A DNA stretch of 64,000 nucleotides. Source: Bradyrhizobium diazoefficiens (GTDB lineage Bacteria > Pseudomonadota > Alphaproteobacteria > Rhizobiales > Xanthobacteraceae). Made by a program: the position numbers and the translations under genes. Position 1 is the first letter of the stretch. Each line of letters starts with the position of its first letter. A model generated the notes under the pieces. It had not been told where the DNA came from and made no database searches. It saw only the letters and a list, made by a program, of their open reading frames with translations. Below are positions 27,566 to 36,125 of this stretch, piece by piece. Location: assembly GCF_018131015.1 (NCBI RefSeq), contig NZ_JAFCJJ010000002.1, positions 1 to 64,000 of the forward strand, in the 5' to 3' direction.

Positions 27566-28834
27566 ATGAAATCGATGTTCCATCGATCCGTGTGGGCGCT
27601 TGCAGCCGTAGCCCTTCTTGCAGGGACCAGCGTTGTCAACGCACAGGACAAGAGCAAGCCGCTGAAGAAATACGAATCCGGCACCAAGGAATTCTGGACC
27701 CATCCGCCGGATGACTGGTTCCTCGGCGACGAGACCGAGGCGCAGAAGGGCCTCGCGCCGCCGTCGGGTCCGCCGACCGGCGCCTCCGAGGCCGAGCTCG
27801 CGGCGATGATGAAGAAGATCAAGCTGCCGGCGGGCTTCAAGATCGAGGTCTATGCGCCCGGCGTTCTGGCGGCGCGGCAGATGGCCTGGGGCGATAAGGG
27901 CACGCTGTTCGTCGGCTCGTTCGGCCTCGGCAACGTCTACGCCATCAAGGACAACAACGGGAAGAAGGAGGTCAAGACCATCCTCAAGGGGCTGAACATG
28001 CCCACGGGCCTGGCCGTCAAGGACGGTGCGCTCTATGTCATCGCGGTCGACAAGCTGATCCGCTACGACGACATCGAAAACAAGCTCGACAATCCCGGCC
28101 AGGGCAAGGTCGTCTATGACGACATGCCGTCCTATGCCGCGCACGGCTGGAAGTACATCGCGGTGGACAAGGACGGCTGGTTCTATCTGCCGTTCGGACC
28201 GCCCTTCAACATCGGCGTTCCCCCGACCAGCGTCTCGCAGATCCGGCGCGTCGATCCCAAGACCGGCAACGCAGAAATCTACGCGCTCGGCGTCCGCAAC
28301 TCGGTCGGCGGCGACGTCGATCCGCGCACCGGCAAGTACTGGTTCACCGAGAACGCCCGCGACTGGATCAGCGATGACCTGCCGAGCGACAAGCTCAACA
28401 TGATCAGCAAGATCGGCGAGCACTTCGGCTATCCCTATTGCCACCAGGGCAATCTGCCGGACGACAAGTTCGCCATGGGCCACAAGTGCTCCGAGTTCAC
28501 GCCGCCCGTGCTCAATCTCGGCGCCCATGTCGCTCCGCTCGGCATGAAGTTCTATACCGGCGACCAGTTTCCCGCCGAGTACAAGAACAACATCCTGATC
28601 GCCGAGCACGGCTCCTGGAACAGGCACAAGTACCAGGGCGCGCGCATCATGCGCGTGATCGTCGGGCCTGACGGCAAGAACGCCAAGCAGGAGGTGTTCG
28701 CCTCCGGCTGGCTCGAGGGCGACCAGGGTTATCTCGGCCGCCCCAACGACATCATCCTGGCAAAGGATGGCTCGATCCTCGTCGCCGACGACTGGGCTGG
28801 CGCGATCTACCGCATCAGCTACAGCAAGAAGTAG
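27566..28834 (+). CDS. PQQ-type sorbosone dehydrogenase family protein
   Basis: 422 residues, periplasmic: signal peptide MKSMFHRSVWALAAVALLAGTSVVNA. The rest is a six-bladed glucose/sorbosone dehydrogenase propeller: LPAGFKIEVYAPGVLAARQMAWGDKGTLFVGS, YDDMPSYAAHGWKYIAVDKDGWFYLPFGPP, HFGYPYCHQG, IAEHGSWNRHKY, and the closing ADDWAGAIYRISY. It should oxidise a sugar or alcohol and feed electrons to a cytochrome c, which is the next gene. Strong AGGGGAG ribosome-binding site. The substrate is not determined. Confidence 0.88.
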   Translation: MKSMFHRSVWALAAVALLAGTSVVNAQDKSKPLKKYESGTKEFWTHPPDDWFLGDETEAQKGLAPPSGPPTGASEAELAAMMKKIKLPAGFKIEVYAPGVLAARQMAWGDKGTLFVGSFGLGNVYAIKDNNGKKEVKTILKGLNMPTGLAVKDGALYVIAVDKLIRYDDIENKLDNPGQGKVVYDDMPSYAAHGWKYIAVDKDGWFYLPFGPPFNIGVPPTSVSQIRRVDPKTGNAEIYALGVRNSVGGDVDPRTGKYWFTENARDWISDDLPSDKLNMISKIGEHFGYPYCHQGNLPDDKFAMGHKCSEFTPPVLNLGAHVAPLGMKFYTGDQFPAEYKNNILIAEHGSWNRHKYQGARIMRVIVGPDGKNAKQEVFASGWLEGDQGYLGRPNDIILAKDGSILVADDWAGAIYRISYSKK

Positions 28835-28848
28835 CGCATCACGGCACG

Positions 28849-28889
28849 GAGGCTGCGGCGACCGGGAGGCGCCGCAGCCTCTTTTGTTT
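28849..28889 (+). terminator. Strong intrinsic terminator after the sorbosone dehydrogenase gene
   Basis: GAGGCTGCGGCG (28849-28860) pairs perfectly with CGCCGCAGCCTC (28870-28881), followed by TTTTGTTT. It stands 15 bp after the stop and separates this gene from the cytochrome c gene. Confidence 0.92.
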
Positions 28890-28918
28890 CATGCGACGGC
28901 TCGCAGTGGAACGCGTTC

Positions 28919-28945
28919 GTCATGCCCGGACTTGATCCGGGCATC
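28919..28945. repeat. Family B single palindrome
   Basis: GCCCGGA at 28924-28930 pairs with TCCGGGC at 28936-28942; flanks GTCAT and ATC match the family B unit. It lies 20 bp upstream of the cytochrome c start, so its hairpin would be in that leader. Confidence 0.7.
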
Positions 28946-28964
28946 TATCAAACGAGAATCAAAC

Positions 28965-29546
28965 ATGCGGGTCGTTCGGTTCGGAATTCTGTCTGCGGCG
29001 TTGCTGTTCGCACCGGCGGCCCAGGCCGCCGACAACGCCCCGACCCAGGAGAAGGCCGCCACCTGCTCCGGCTGTCACGGCGAGAACGGCATCTCGCAGA
29101 TGGAGAACGTCCCCTCGCTGGCCGGTCAGCCGGACCAGTTCATCCAGTGGCAGCTCGTGTTCTTCCGCGCCGGCTCGCGCAAGAACGAGCAGATGCAGCC
29201 GATCGCCGAGGAGATCGCCAACGAGGACATCCGCAATTTCGGCGCCTGGTTCTCCAAGATGACGCCGCCCAAGGGGCCGGAGGACAAGGATCCGGACCTG
29301 TCGGCCAAGGGCTCGCAGGTTGCCGCCGGCCGCCGTTGCGCCTCATGCCATACCGACAGCTATGCCGGCACCAAGGCGGTGGCGCGGCTCGCCGGCCAGC
29401 GCGAGGAATATCTGGTCAAGGCGCTACGCGACTACAAGGCCGGCCAGCGCGTCGGCGGCGGCGTCGCCGCGATGGCCGATGTCGCCTATCACATGAGCGA
29501 CGAGGAGATCACCGCCGTCGCGCACTATCTCGCGCATCTGAAATGA
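28965..29546 (+). CDS. Dihaem cytochrome c (c4-like)
   Basis: 193 residues from ATG 28965. Signal peptide MRVVRFGILSAALLFAPAAQA, then two class I cytochrome c domains, each with a haem site: CSGCH (about 33-37) and CASCH (about 127-131), plus Met-ligand regions (KMTPP and AAMADVAYHM). It is periplasmic and the likely electron acceptor of the dehydrogenase upstream. The strong terminator between them implies separate promoters or read-through control. Confidence 0.9.
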   Translation: MRVVRFGILSAALLFAPAAQAADNAPTQEKAATCSGCHGENGISQMENVPSLAGQPDQFIQWQLVFFRAGSRKNEQMQPIAEEIANEDIRNFGAWFSKMTPPKGPEDKDPDLSAKGSQVAAGRRCASCHTDSYAGTKAVARLAGQREEYLVKALRDYKAGQRVGGGVAAMADVAYHMSDEEITAVAHYLAHLK

Positions 29547-29550
29547 TCAT

Positions 29551-29672
29551 CGTCGTCCTGGCGAAAGCCAGGACCCATTACCCCGATTGGCCATTGTTGA
29601 AAGAGTAACGGGCCGCGGTCGTTCCATGAGAGATTCCGCGGTATGGGCCCTGGCTTTCGCCAGGGCGACGAT
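29551..29672. repeat. Family A inverted-pair repeat (REPIN-like)
   Basis: CGTCGTCCTGGCGAAAGCC at the left (29551 onward) and GGCTTTCGCCAGGGCGACG at the right are inverted copies, with matching CCATTACC and TATGGG inner flanks. The left arm is nearly base-identical to the one at 2866. It lies between convergent cytochrome c and ketopantoate reductase genes. Confidence 0.85.
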
Positions 29673-29677
29673 GGAGG

Positions 29678-30601
29678 CTACCCCGCCCGCTGCTTCTCAT
29701 ACGCTTTCAGATGGGTGTAGGCGATGCGCAGCTTCGGCACCGGCACCTTGGCGGCGTCGGCGCGGGCGATGAGGTCGCCGATGACGTGGTCGGCCTCGAC
29801 CGGCAGGCCGGCCTTGATGTCGCGGAACATCGAGGCCGTCATCGGCGAGCCTTCGGCGGTGAGGTTGCCCTTCACGCGTTCGAAGAACGGGCCGCCCGGC
29901 GTGTAGCCGGACGCGGTGGCGGTCGCACTGGTCTCGTCCAGCATGCCGAGCAAAAAGTCCCTGCCGCCGGGGGCGGCGAGGATGTTGCCGACGGAGGTTC
30001 GCATCAGGCTGGTGGAAGCGGCGAGCGAGGACAGGAACACCCACTTCTCCCACATGTCCTGCATGATGTTCTGGCTGGCGGAGGCGCCGTTGATGCCACC
30101 CTTGAAGGCCTCGTCGATCGCCTTGACGCGATCGGAGAGCTTGCCGTCGCGCTCGCCGTAATTGAGCGACTGCATCGGCTGGAGCTGCACCACCTCGCGC
30201 TTCTCGTTCAAGGTTGCGGCGATGGCGCAGAGCCCGCCGAGCACGCGACCGGCGCCGAACCTGGCATCGAGCGTGTCGAGATGCTTCATGCCGTTCAGCA
30301 TCGGGATGATCGAGGTGTTCGGCCCGACCGCGGGGGCAAACGACGTGATGGCGTCGTCGAGATCGAACGCCTTGCAGCTCAGCAGCACGATTTCGAACTT
30401 GTCCTTGAGCGCATCGGCCTGCACGGTCGGCGGATTCTTCAAGGTCACGTCGCCGTTCGGGCTCTTGATGGCGAGGCCCGCGCTCGCCAGCTCGCTGGCG
30501 CGCTTGGGGCGGACCAGGAAGGTGACGTCGCGGCCGGCCTGCAACAGCCTGCCACCGAAATAGCCGCCGATGGCGCCGGCGCCGACCACGAGGATGCGCA
30601 T
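29678..30601 (-). CDS. panE: 2-dehydropantoate 2-reductase (ketopantoate reductase family)
   Basis: 307 residues. NADP-binding MRILVVGAGAIGGYFGGRLLQAG, central MLNGMKHLDTLDARFGAGRVLGGLCAIAA (MLNG motif about 100), the catalytic Lys in MWEKWVFLSSLAAST (about 178-192), and C-terminal EADHVIGDLIARA. It makes pantoate for coenzyme A, but such genes are often duplicated and this one may serve another 2-oxoacid. It ends close to a family A repeat and lies 103 bp downstream of the isomerase gene. Confidence 0.87.
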   Translation of the reverse strand: MRILVVGAGAIGGYFGGRLLQAGRDVTFLVRPKRASELASAGLAIKSPNGDVTLKNPPTVQADALKDKFEIVLLSCKAFDLDDAITSFAPAVGPNTSIIPMLNGMKHLDTLDARFGAGRVLGGLCAIAATLNEKREVVQLQPMQSLNYGERDGKLSDRVKAIDEAFKGGINGASASQNIMQDMWEKWVFLSSLAASTSLMRTSVGNILAAPGGRDFLLGMLDETSATATASGYTPGGPFFERVKGNLTAEGSPMTASMFRDIKAGLPVEADHVIGDLIARADAAKVPVPKLRIAYTHLKAYEKQRAG

Positions 30602-30704
30602 GGGAGAACTCCGCTGCTTCTGCGAATGGCGAACTGGGAGTAGCGAATAGGGGAAGACCCTGGGAATTGCGAGTCACAATTCGACGACTCGCCATTACCA
30701 TTCG

Positions 30705-31313
30705 CTATTCGCCTCTCACCATCTCCTCGACCTCGCGCAGCTGCTCCTTGCCGAAGAACATCTCGTTGCCGACGAAGAAGGTCGGCGAGCCAAAGGCGCC
30801 GCGCCCGACCGCGTCTTCGGTGTTCTTGATCAGCCTGGCCTTCACGTCGGGCTCCTGGGCGCGGGCGAACAGCTTTTGCGCGTCGAGGCCGGAGGACGCC
30901 AGCGCCTTTGCCGCGATTTCCGGATCGTCCATCTTCTTCGGCTCGCGCCACATGTGGTGGAAGGCGGCGTCGACGTATTTTTCGAACACGCCCTCGAGCT
31001 GCGCGGCGATTGCGGTGCGCATCAGGTTCAGCGTGTTGACGGGGAAGTTCGAATTCCAGACGTAGGGCTGCACGTTGAAGCGCCTGACGAAGCGCGCGGT
31101 CTCGACCATCTGGAATTCGCGCTTGTTCTTAACGCCCGCGAGCGTCTCGGCCGGCGACTTGTTGTTGGTCGCCTTGAAGATGCCGCCGAGCAGGATCGGA
31201 ACGTAGTCGAACTTGACGCCGATGCGGCTTTCGATCGCCGGAATCGCCAGATGGCTGAGATAGGCGTTCGGGCTGCCGAAATCGAACAGGAATTGCGGGG
31301 CTGTGCGGGTCAA
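30705..31313 (-). CDS. 2-hydroxychromene-2-carboxylate isomerase (DsbA-like family)
   Basis: 202 residues from a TTG at 31313, chosen because GGGAGGA lies directly upstream and family similarity begins there (LTRTAPQFLFDFGSPNAYLSH); the open frame to 31367 is non-homologous. Kappa-class GST/DsbA thioredoxin fold with Ser in the FGSPNAYL position, and the C-terminal AVGRGAFGSPTFFVGNEMFFG (cis-Pro) block. The family founder isomerises naphthalene breakdown products using glutathione; here it is probably a general GSH-dependent isomerase. Confidence 0.85.
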   Translation of the reverse strand: MTRTAPQFLFDFGSPNAYLSHLAIPAIESRIGVKFDYVPILLGGIFKATNNKSPAETLAGVKNKREFQMVETARFVRRFNVQPYVWNSNFPVNTLNLMRTAIAAQLEGVFEKYVDAAFHHMWREPKKMDDPEIAAKALASSGLDAQKLFARAQEPDVKARLIKNTEDAVGRGAFGSPTFFVGNEMFFGKEQLREVEEMVRGE

Positions 31314-31380
31314 ATCGTCCTCCCTGGCGTTTCCGGCATTGTGGCGCAGCACGCGCCATAGGTCCACCTTTTAATGATGA

Positions 31381-32736
31381 TCATAATACTTTGATGCCTC
31401 GGATTGCCCGCCTTCGCCACACCGCGAAATAATAGCCCGTCTGCAAGACCAGCATGGCGCAGAACACGATCGGGTAGGCGGCCCAGACGCCCTCGAGGCC
31501 GATCGTGCGGCTCAGGATCACGGCGGACGGCAGCTCGATGGCGACAATGGCGAAGATCGACAGCAGCATCGGCGTCAAGGCCACGCCCGCGGCGCGCATG
31601 GCGCCGGAGAACACCGTGGCCATGCCGAACGGCACCGAGCTCCACAGCGCGATGCGGAGCAGATCCTTCGCCAGGTCGAGCACGGCGCCGTCGGTGATGA
31701 AGAGGCCGAGCACGGCGCGCGGCGTCAGATAGATCAGCGCGACCAGCCCACCGGTCAGCACGAGGTTGAACGCGAGCCCGGTGCGCACGATGCCGTCGAG
31801 CCGGTTTCTGTCGCCGCCGCCGACCGCCTGCGCACCGAGGATCGACACCGCGATCGAGATCGATATCGCCGTGAACTGGGTGTAGCCCATCACCTGGTTG
31901 ACGGCGCCGTAGGCGGCGGTGGCATCCGACCCGAAGCCGTTGACGAGGCCGAGCAGCACCAGCTCGGCGATCGCCATCACCACCATTCCGACCGCGCTCG
32001 GCAGCCCGATGCCGAGGATCTTTCCTAGCACGGCGCGATTGAGCCGCAGGTGACGCAGCAACGCGGCATCCGGCGCAAGCAGGTGTTGCTTCCGCAAGAG
32101 ATAGAAGGCGAGCGCGATCAAGGTGAGCGCGTTGGCGATTGCGGCCGCCCAGGCCGGGCTGGTGACGCCCGCGGCTGGCAGTCCGAACGCGCCCCTGATC
32201 AGGACCGGCGTCAGGATCAATCCGATCATCGTCGATAAGCCCAGCGCCAGCAACGGAGTCACAGCGTCGCCGACGCCGCGGATCATCGCCGTGATCAGCA
32301 GGAATGCGAAACCGAGCGGCATCGTGAGTAGCATGATGCGTGCGTAGGCGCTGGCCTCATCCAGAATGTCGGCGGGCGTTGCCAACGCCATCATCAATTG
32401 CCGGCTGAAGAGGCCGCCGACCAGCGCAATCGATACGGACAGCAGCAGGCCAACCGCGAGCGTCGTGCCGACGACGATCTTGATTCGGCCGTGCTCGCCC
32501 GCGCCAAAGGCCTGACCGATCAGCACGGTGGCGCCGGTGCTGAGGCCCATGACGAAGGCGAACAGGAAGAAGAATACCGGGAAGAAGACCGAGACCGCCG
32601 CCAGCGCGTCGACGCCGATCATCTGGCCGAGATAGATGTTGCTGACGGTGCCGAACAGGGATTGCAGCGCGTTGCCCAGCATCAGCGGGGCGAGAAAGCG
32701 GAGGAACGTGGTCCAGAGCGGTTTTGGAGCTGACAT
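31381..32736 (-). CDS. MATE-family efflux transporter
   Basis: 451 residues from MSAPKPLWTTFLRFLAPLMLGNALQS at 32736 (an upstream ATG at 32751 is possible). Twelve membrane helices in two MatE halves; each half shows the family pattern (MIGVDALAAVSVFFPVFFFLFAFVMGLSTG in the first, MGYTQFTAISISIAVSILGAQAVGGG in the second). It should expel drugs or cationic metabolites using a sodium or proton gradient. It is downstream of the DUF2239 gene, in the same direction. Confidence 0.92.
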   Translation of the reverse strand: MSAPKPLWTTFLRFLAPLMLGNALQSLFGTVSNIYLGQMIGVDALAAVSVFFPVFFFLFAFVMGLSTGATVLIGQAFGAGEHGRIKIVVGTTLAVGLLLSVSIALVGGLFSRQLMMALATPADILDEASAYARIMLLTMPLGFAFLLITAMIRGVGDAVTPLLALGLSTMIGLILTPVLIRGAFGLPAAGVTSPAWAAAIANALTLIALAFYLLRKQHLLAPDAALLRHLRLNRAVLGKILGIGLPSAVGMVVMAIAELVLLGLVNGFGSDATAAYGAVNQVMGYTQFTAISISIAVSILGAQAVGGGDRNRLDGIVRTGLAFNLVLTGGLVALIYLTPRAVLGLFITDGAVLDLAKDLLRIALWSSVPFGMATVFSGAMRAAGVALTPMLLSIFAIVAIELPSAVILSRTIGLEGVWAAYPIVFCAMLVLQTGYYFAVWRRRAIRGIKVL

Positions 32737-32822
32737 GGATCGGTCTTTCATCAGGGCGAGCAAGACCGTTGCCGCGCAAGGCGCGGCCCGGCCGTCGATG
32801 GGGTTGGAGGAGAACGCGCGGT

Positions 32823-33416
32823 TTACGCGCGGTCGCTGTAAGCGAGCTTGACGACGTGGTCGCGGATGTCGGCGGGCCAGTCGGCGATCAGTCCGGTGAA
32901 GCGGCGCCGGTCATCGGCGAACAGCGCGCGCGAAGCTTCCTCGAACTGCGGCAGGTTGCCGGCCATGGTCGACATGAAGTGATAGGCCGCATCGCGCGCC
33001 TGCCGCTCGCGGTCCTTGTCGCCGCTCGCCCGCCGCGCCTCGTCGACGAGCTTGCGCAGCGCGACCGAGGCGCCGCCCGCTTGCGCGTTCAGCCATTCCC
33101 AGTGCCGCGGCAACAGTGTCACCTCGCGCGCGACCACGCCGAGTTTTGGCCGGCCGCGCCCGCGCGGCTCGGCCGGTGCTGCCTCCTCGCTTGGCGGCGG
33201 CAAATACTTCGCCAAGCGCGCCAGCACCTCGCGGTCCCCGCCGCGCAGGTCGAAGTCGATCGGCCGGCCCGTGCCGTCCTCGAAAATGATGATGGGCTCG
33301 TCCGGCCGTGGCGGCACCCGCTTGACGATCAGAGCGACCTCTCCTGCCGGCCCGGACACCAGGCGGCGCGGACCCTGAAAGGCGGTGAAAGTTTTCTGCA
33401 TTGGAATCATTGCCAT
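32823..33416 (-). CDS. DUF2239 family protein
   Basis: 197 residues, soluble. The N-terminal half has TFTAFQGPRRLVSGPAGEVALIV and IIIFEDGTGRPIDFDLRG. A Pro/Gly/Arg-rich linker (EEAAPAEPRGRGRPKLGVVAREVTLLPRHWEWLNAQAGGASVALRKLVDEARR) resembles a ribbon-helix-helix-like segment with GRPKLGV. The function of the family is unknown; the GRPKLGVVAREVTL-LP-W pattern hints at DNA binding. It precedes the MATE gene by 86 bp and could control it. An inverted repeat lies 27 bp upstream. Confidence 0.82.
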   Translation of the reverse strand: MAMIPMQKTFTAFQGPRRLVSGPAGEVALIVKRVPPRPDEPIIIFEDGTGRPIDFDLRGGDREVLARLAKYLPPPSEEAAPAEPRGRGRPKLGVVAREVTLLPRHWEWLNAQAGGASVALRKLVDEARRASGDKDRERQARDAAYHFMSTMAGNLPQFEEASRALFADDRRRFTGLIADWPADIRDHVVKLAYSDRA

Positions 33417-33443
33417 ATTCGTCGCGTTTCGTCGGCTTAATAT

Positions 33444-33474
33444 CCGGGTAAATTCCGTGCGTCAATATACCCGG
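33444..33474. promoter_or_regulatory. Inverted repeat between divergent DUF2239 and GST genes
   Basis: CCGGGTA (33444-33450) and TACCCGG (33468-33474) are separated by 17 bases; AATATCCG also occurs as a direct repeat at about 33439 and 33480. It is in an A/T-rich intergenic stretch and is a plausible operator for one or both divergent genes. Confidence 0.5.
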
Positions 33475-33568
33475 GTGAAAATATCCGTCTGGACGGCTCG
33501 ACATTGCGTTTGCGGACTGGCAGGTACGCGGCCGATCGACCACGCCCAGCTCTTTGAGGACCCGCGCG

Positions 33569-34234
33569 ATGCTGACCGTTCATCACCTCAACAATTCGCG
33601 CTCGCAGCGCGTGCTGTGGCTGCTCGAGGAGCTCGGCGTGCCCTACGAGATCGTGCGCTATCAGCGCCAGGCCGACATGCGCGCGCCGAAGGAGCTGCGC
33701 GCCATCCATCCGCTCGGCAAGTCGCCCGTTATCACCGACAACGGCAACACCATCGCCGAGTCCGGCGCGATCATCGAATATCTCATCGCGACCTACGGCA
33801 ATGGCCGGCTGATTCCGCCGCCGAACACGCCGGAGCGGCTGCGCTACACTTACTGGCTGCATTATGCGGAAGGCTCCGCGATGCAGCCGCTGCTGCTGAA
33901 GCTGCTGTTCACGCTGATGCCGAAGCGCGCGCCGGCGCTGCTGCGTCCGCTGGTGCGCAAGGTCTCGAACCAGGCGCTGACCGCGCTGGTCAATCCGCAG
34001 CTCAAGCAGCACATGGACTATTGGGAAAGCGAGCTCGGCAAGAGCGAGTGGTTCGCCGGCGGCGAGTTCAGCGCAGCTGACATCCAGATGAGCTTTCCGC
34101 TCGAAGCGGCGCAGGCACGCGGCGGGCTGGAGCAGGGCCATCCCAAAGCGATGGCGTTCCTCGAGCGCATCCACGCCCGGCCGGCCTACAACCGCGCGCT
34201 GGAAAAGGGCGGGCCGTATCAGATCGGGCGGTAG
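33569..34234 (+). CDS. Glutathione S-transferase
   Basis: 221 residues from MLTVHHLNNSRSQRVLWLLEELGVPYEI at 33569, with GAGGA upstream. N-terminal thioredoxin-like domain with Asn/Ser near the active position (LNNSRSQR), the GSH-binding PLGKSPVITDNGNTIAESGAIIEYL block (about 49-74), and C-terminal all-alpha domain (EFSAADIQMSFPLEAA). Substrate unknown. It ends 38 bp from the convergent ggt gene, a gene of glutathione breakdown. Confidence 0.9.
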   Translation: MLTVHHLNNSRSQRVLWLLEELGVPYEIVRYQRQADMRAPKELRAIHPLGKSPVITDNGNTIAESGAIIEYLIATYGNGRLIPPPNTPERLRYTYWLHYAEGSAMQPLLLKLLFTLMPKRAPALLRPLVRKVSNQALTALVNPQLKQHMDYWESELGKSEWFAGGEFSAADIQMSFPLEAAQARGGLEQGHPKAMAFLERIHARPAYNRALEKGGPYQIGR

Positions 34235-34236
34235 CT

Positions 34237-34273
34237 AGTCCGGTCATTCCGGGGCGGTGCGGAGCACCGGACT
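34237..34273. repeat. Family C palindrome fragment
   Basis: AGTCCGGT (34237-34244) is complementary to ACCGGACT (34266-34273) with GGGGCGGTGCGGAGC between. The right arm runs into the ggt stop codon. It is the same general type (CCGG-rich core with GCGGTG) as the 44.5-kb repeat. Confidence 0.55.
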
Positions 34274-36026
34274 ACTGTCCCGCGGCTTCCGCGCCGCGCG
34301 TGCGCGGGTCGGGCGCGCCGAGCGCCCCGACCGGCGTCACCGCGATAGAGTTGGCGGAGGTCTGTCCCATCGGCGCGACCACGACGTGGCCCGCGGCCTT
34401 CAGCGCGGACAGCACGTCGTCGGAAAAGCCGCGCTCGACGCGCACCTCGTCGGGCAGCCATTGATGATGCAGCCGCGGCGCGGCCACGGCTTCCGCCACG
34501 TCCATCCTGTAGTCGAGGACGTTGACGATCACCTGGAGCACGGTCGAGATGATGCGGCTGCCGCCGGGCGAGCCCGTCACCAGCACCGGCTTGCCGCCCT
34601 TGAGCACGATGGTCGGGGACATCGAGGACAATGGCCGCTTGCCGGGTCCGGGCAAATTGGCCTCGTAGCCGACGAGGCCGTAGGCGTTGGAGGCGCCGAC
34701 GGCCGCGGTGAAATCGTCGAGCTCGTTGTTGAGCAGCACGCCGGTGCCGTCGGCCACGAGGCCAACGCCATAGCTGAAGTTCAGCGTGGTGGTGTTGCTG
34801 ACCGCGTTGCCGCGGGAATCGACCACGGAATAATGTGTCGTGTTGCTGCCCTCGCGCGGCGAAGCCGCGGCTGCCGTCAGCGCGTTCGACGGCGTGGCGC
34901 GATCGGTGGTGATGCCCGCCCGAAGCTTGTCGGCATACTCCTTCGCGGTCAGCACCTCGATCGGCGCGTTGACGAAGGCGGGGTCGCCGAGATAGCGCGC
35001 GCGGTCGGCATAGGCGCGCTTCATGGCCTCGATCAGGAGATGGAGCGAAGCGGCCGAGCCCTGCTTCAGATCGGCGAGCTGAAAGCCCTCGAGGATATTG
35101 AGTGTCTCCACCAGCACGATGCCTCCGGACGAGGGCAGCGGCATCGAGACGAGATCGTAGCCGCGATAGCTGCCGCGCACCGGTGCGCGGATCACGGCCT
35201 GATAGGATTTCAGATCGGCCGGCGTCATGATGCCGCCGGCGTCGGACACCGCCTTGGCGAGCTTGTCCGCCACCGCGCCTTCGTAGAAGCCGCGCGGGCC
35301 CTGGATGGCGATCGCCGAGAGGGTCTCGGCAAGGTCGCCCTGCACCATCCGGTCGCCTTCGCGCAGCGACGTGCCGTCGGGTCGGGAAAAGAGCTTTGCC
35401 GAGGACGGCCAGCGCGCGAGCCTCGGGTACCAGCCCGGCAGGGTGTCGGCGATGTCGTCGCCGATGACGAATCCGTCGCGCGCCAGCGCAATCGCGGGCT
35501 CGAGCAACTGGGCGAGCGTGAACTGGCCCGAGCCGTATTTCTCCAGCGCCAGCGCAAGGCCGGCGACCGTGCCAGGCACGCCGATGCCGAGTGCGGAGTC
35601 GCGGGATTTTGCGGCATCGGGCTTGCCGTCGGCGCCGAGGAAGATTTGCGGCGTGGTCGCTGCGGGCGCAGTCTCGCGATAGTCGATCGCGACGTCCTCA
35701 TTGCGCTCGGCGGAATGAATCACCATGAAGCCGCCGCCGCCGATATTTCCGGCGCGCGGATAGGTGACCGCCATGGCGAAGCCGGTCGCGACCGCCGCAT
35801 CGACCGCATTGCCGCCGCGCCGCAGGATATCGGCGCCGACCTGCGCGGAAATCTTCTCCTGCGCCACCACCATGCCGTGTTCGGCATGCACGGCGTGTAC
35901 TGTGCCGGGCGCCGGCGGTACATAGGCCTGCCGTGCATCCTGTGCGGTTGTTGGCGCAAGACCAAACGCCAGAGTGGCAATGATCGCGAAAATTGTCCGC
36001 CGGGTCGACAATGAGGACATCATCAA
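34272..36026 (-). CDS. ggt: Gamma-glutamyltransferase
   Basis: 584 residues, periplasmic or secreted: leader MMMSSLSTRRTIFAIIATLAFGLAPTTA. It cleaves the gamma-glutamyl bond of glutathione. The proenzyme processes itself before the Thr of TTHYSVVDSRGNAVSNTTTL (about residue 393), giving large and small subunits. Substrate-site stretches: GVLLNNELDDF and SSMSPTIVLKGGKPVLVTGSPGGSR. The large-subunit Arg region VDYRETAPAA is present. Single gene on the minus strand, convergent with the GST gene. Confidence 0.94.
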   Translation of the reverse strand: MMMSSLSTRRTIFAIIATLAFGLAPTTAQDARQAYVPPAPGTVHAVHAEHGMVVAQEKISAQVGADILRRGGNAVDAAVATGFAMAVTYPRAGNIGGGGFMVIHSAERNEDVAIDYRETAPAATTPQIFLGADGKPDAAKSRDSALGIGVPGTVAGLALALEKYGSGQFTLAQLLEPAIALARDGFVIGDDIADTLPGWYPRLARWPSSAKLFSRPDGTSLREGDRMVQGDLAETLSAIAIQGPRGFYEGAVADKLAKAVSDAGGIMTPADLKSYQAVIRAPVRGSYRGYDLVSMPLPSSGGIVLVETLNILEGFQLADLKQGSAASLHLLIEAMKRAYADRARYLGDPAFVNAPIEVLTAKEYADKLRAGITTDRATPSNALTAAAASPREGSNTTHYSVVDSRGNAVSNTTTLNFSYGVGLVADGTGVLLNNELDDFTAAVGASNAYGLVGYEANLPGPGKRPLSSMSPTIVLKGGKPVLVTGSPGGSRIISTVLQVIVNVLDYRMDVAEAVAAPRLHHQWLPDEVRVERGFSDDVLSALKAAGHVVVAPMGQTSANSIAVTPVGALGAPDPRTRGAEAAGQ

Positions 36027-36125
36027 AATTTCCGCCGTGGCTGTCGATGCAATTCACACACGTCCCTGTAATGCTATACCGTCTGCGCCAAGACAGGCAA
36101 AATTGTTCGTGATGAGGACTGCGCG

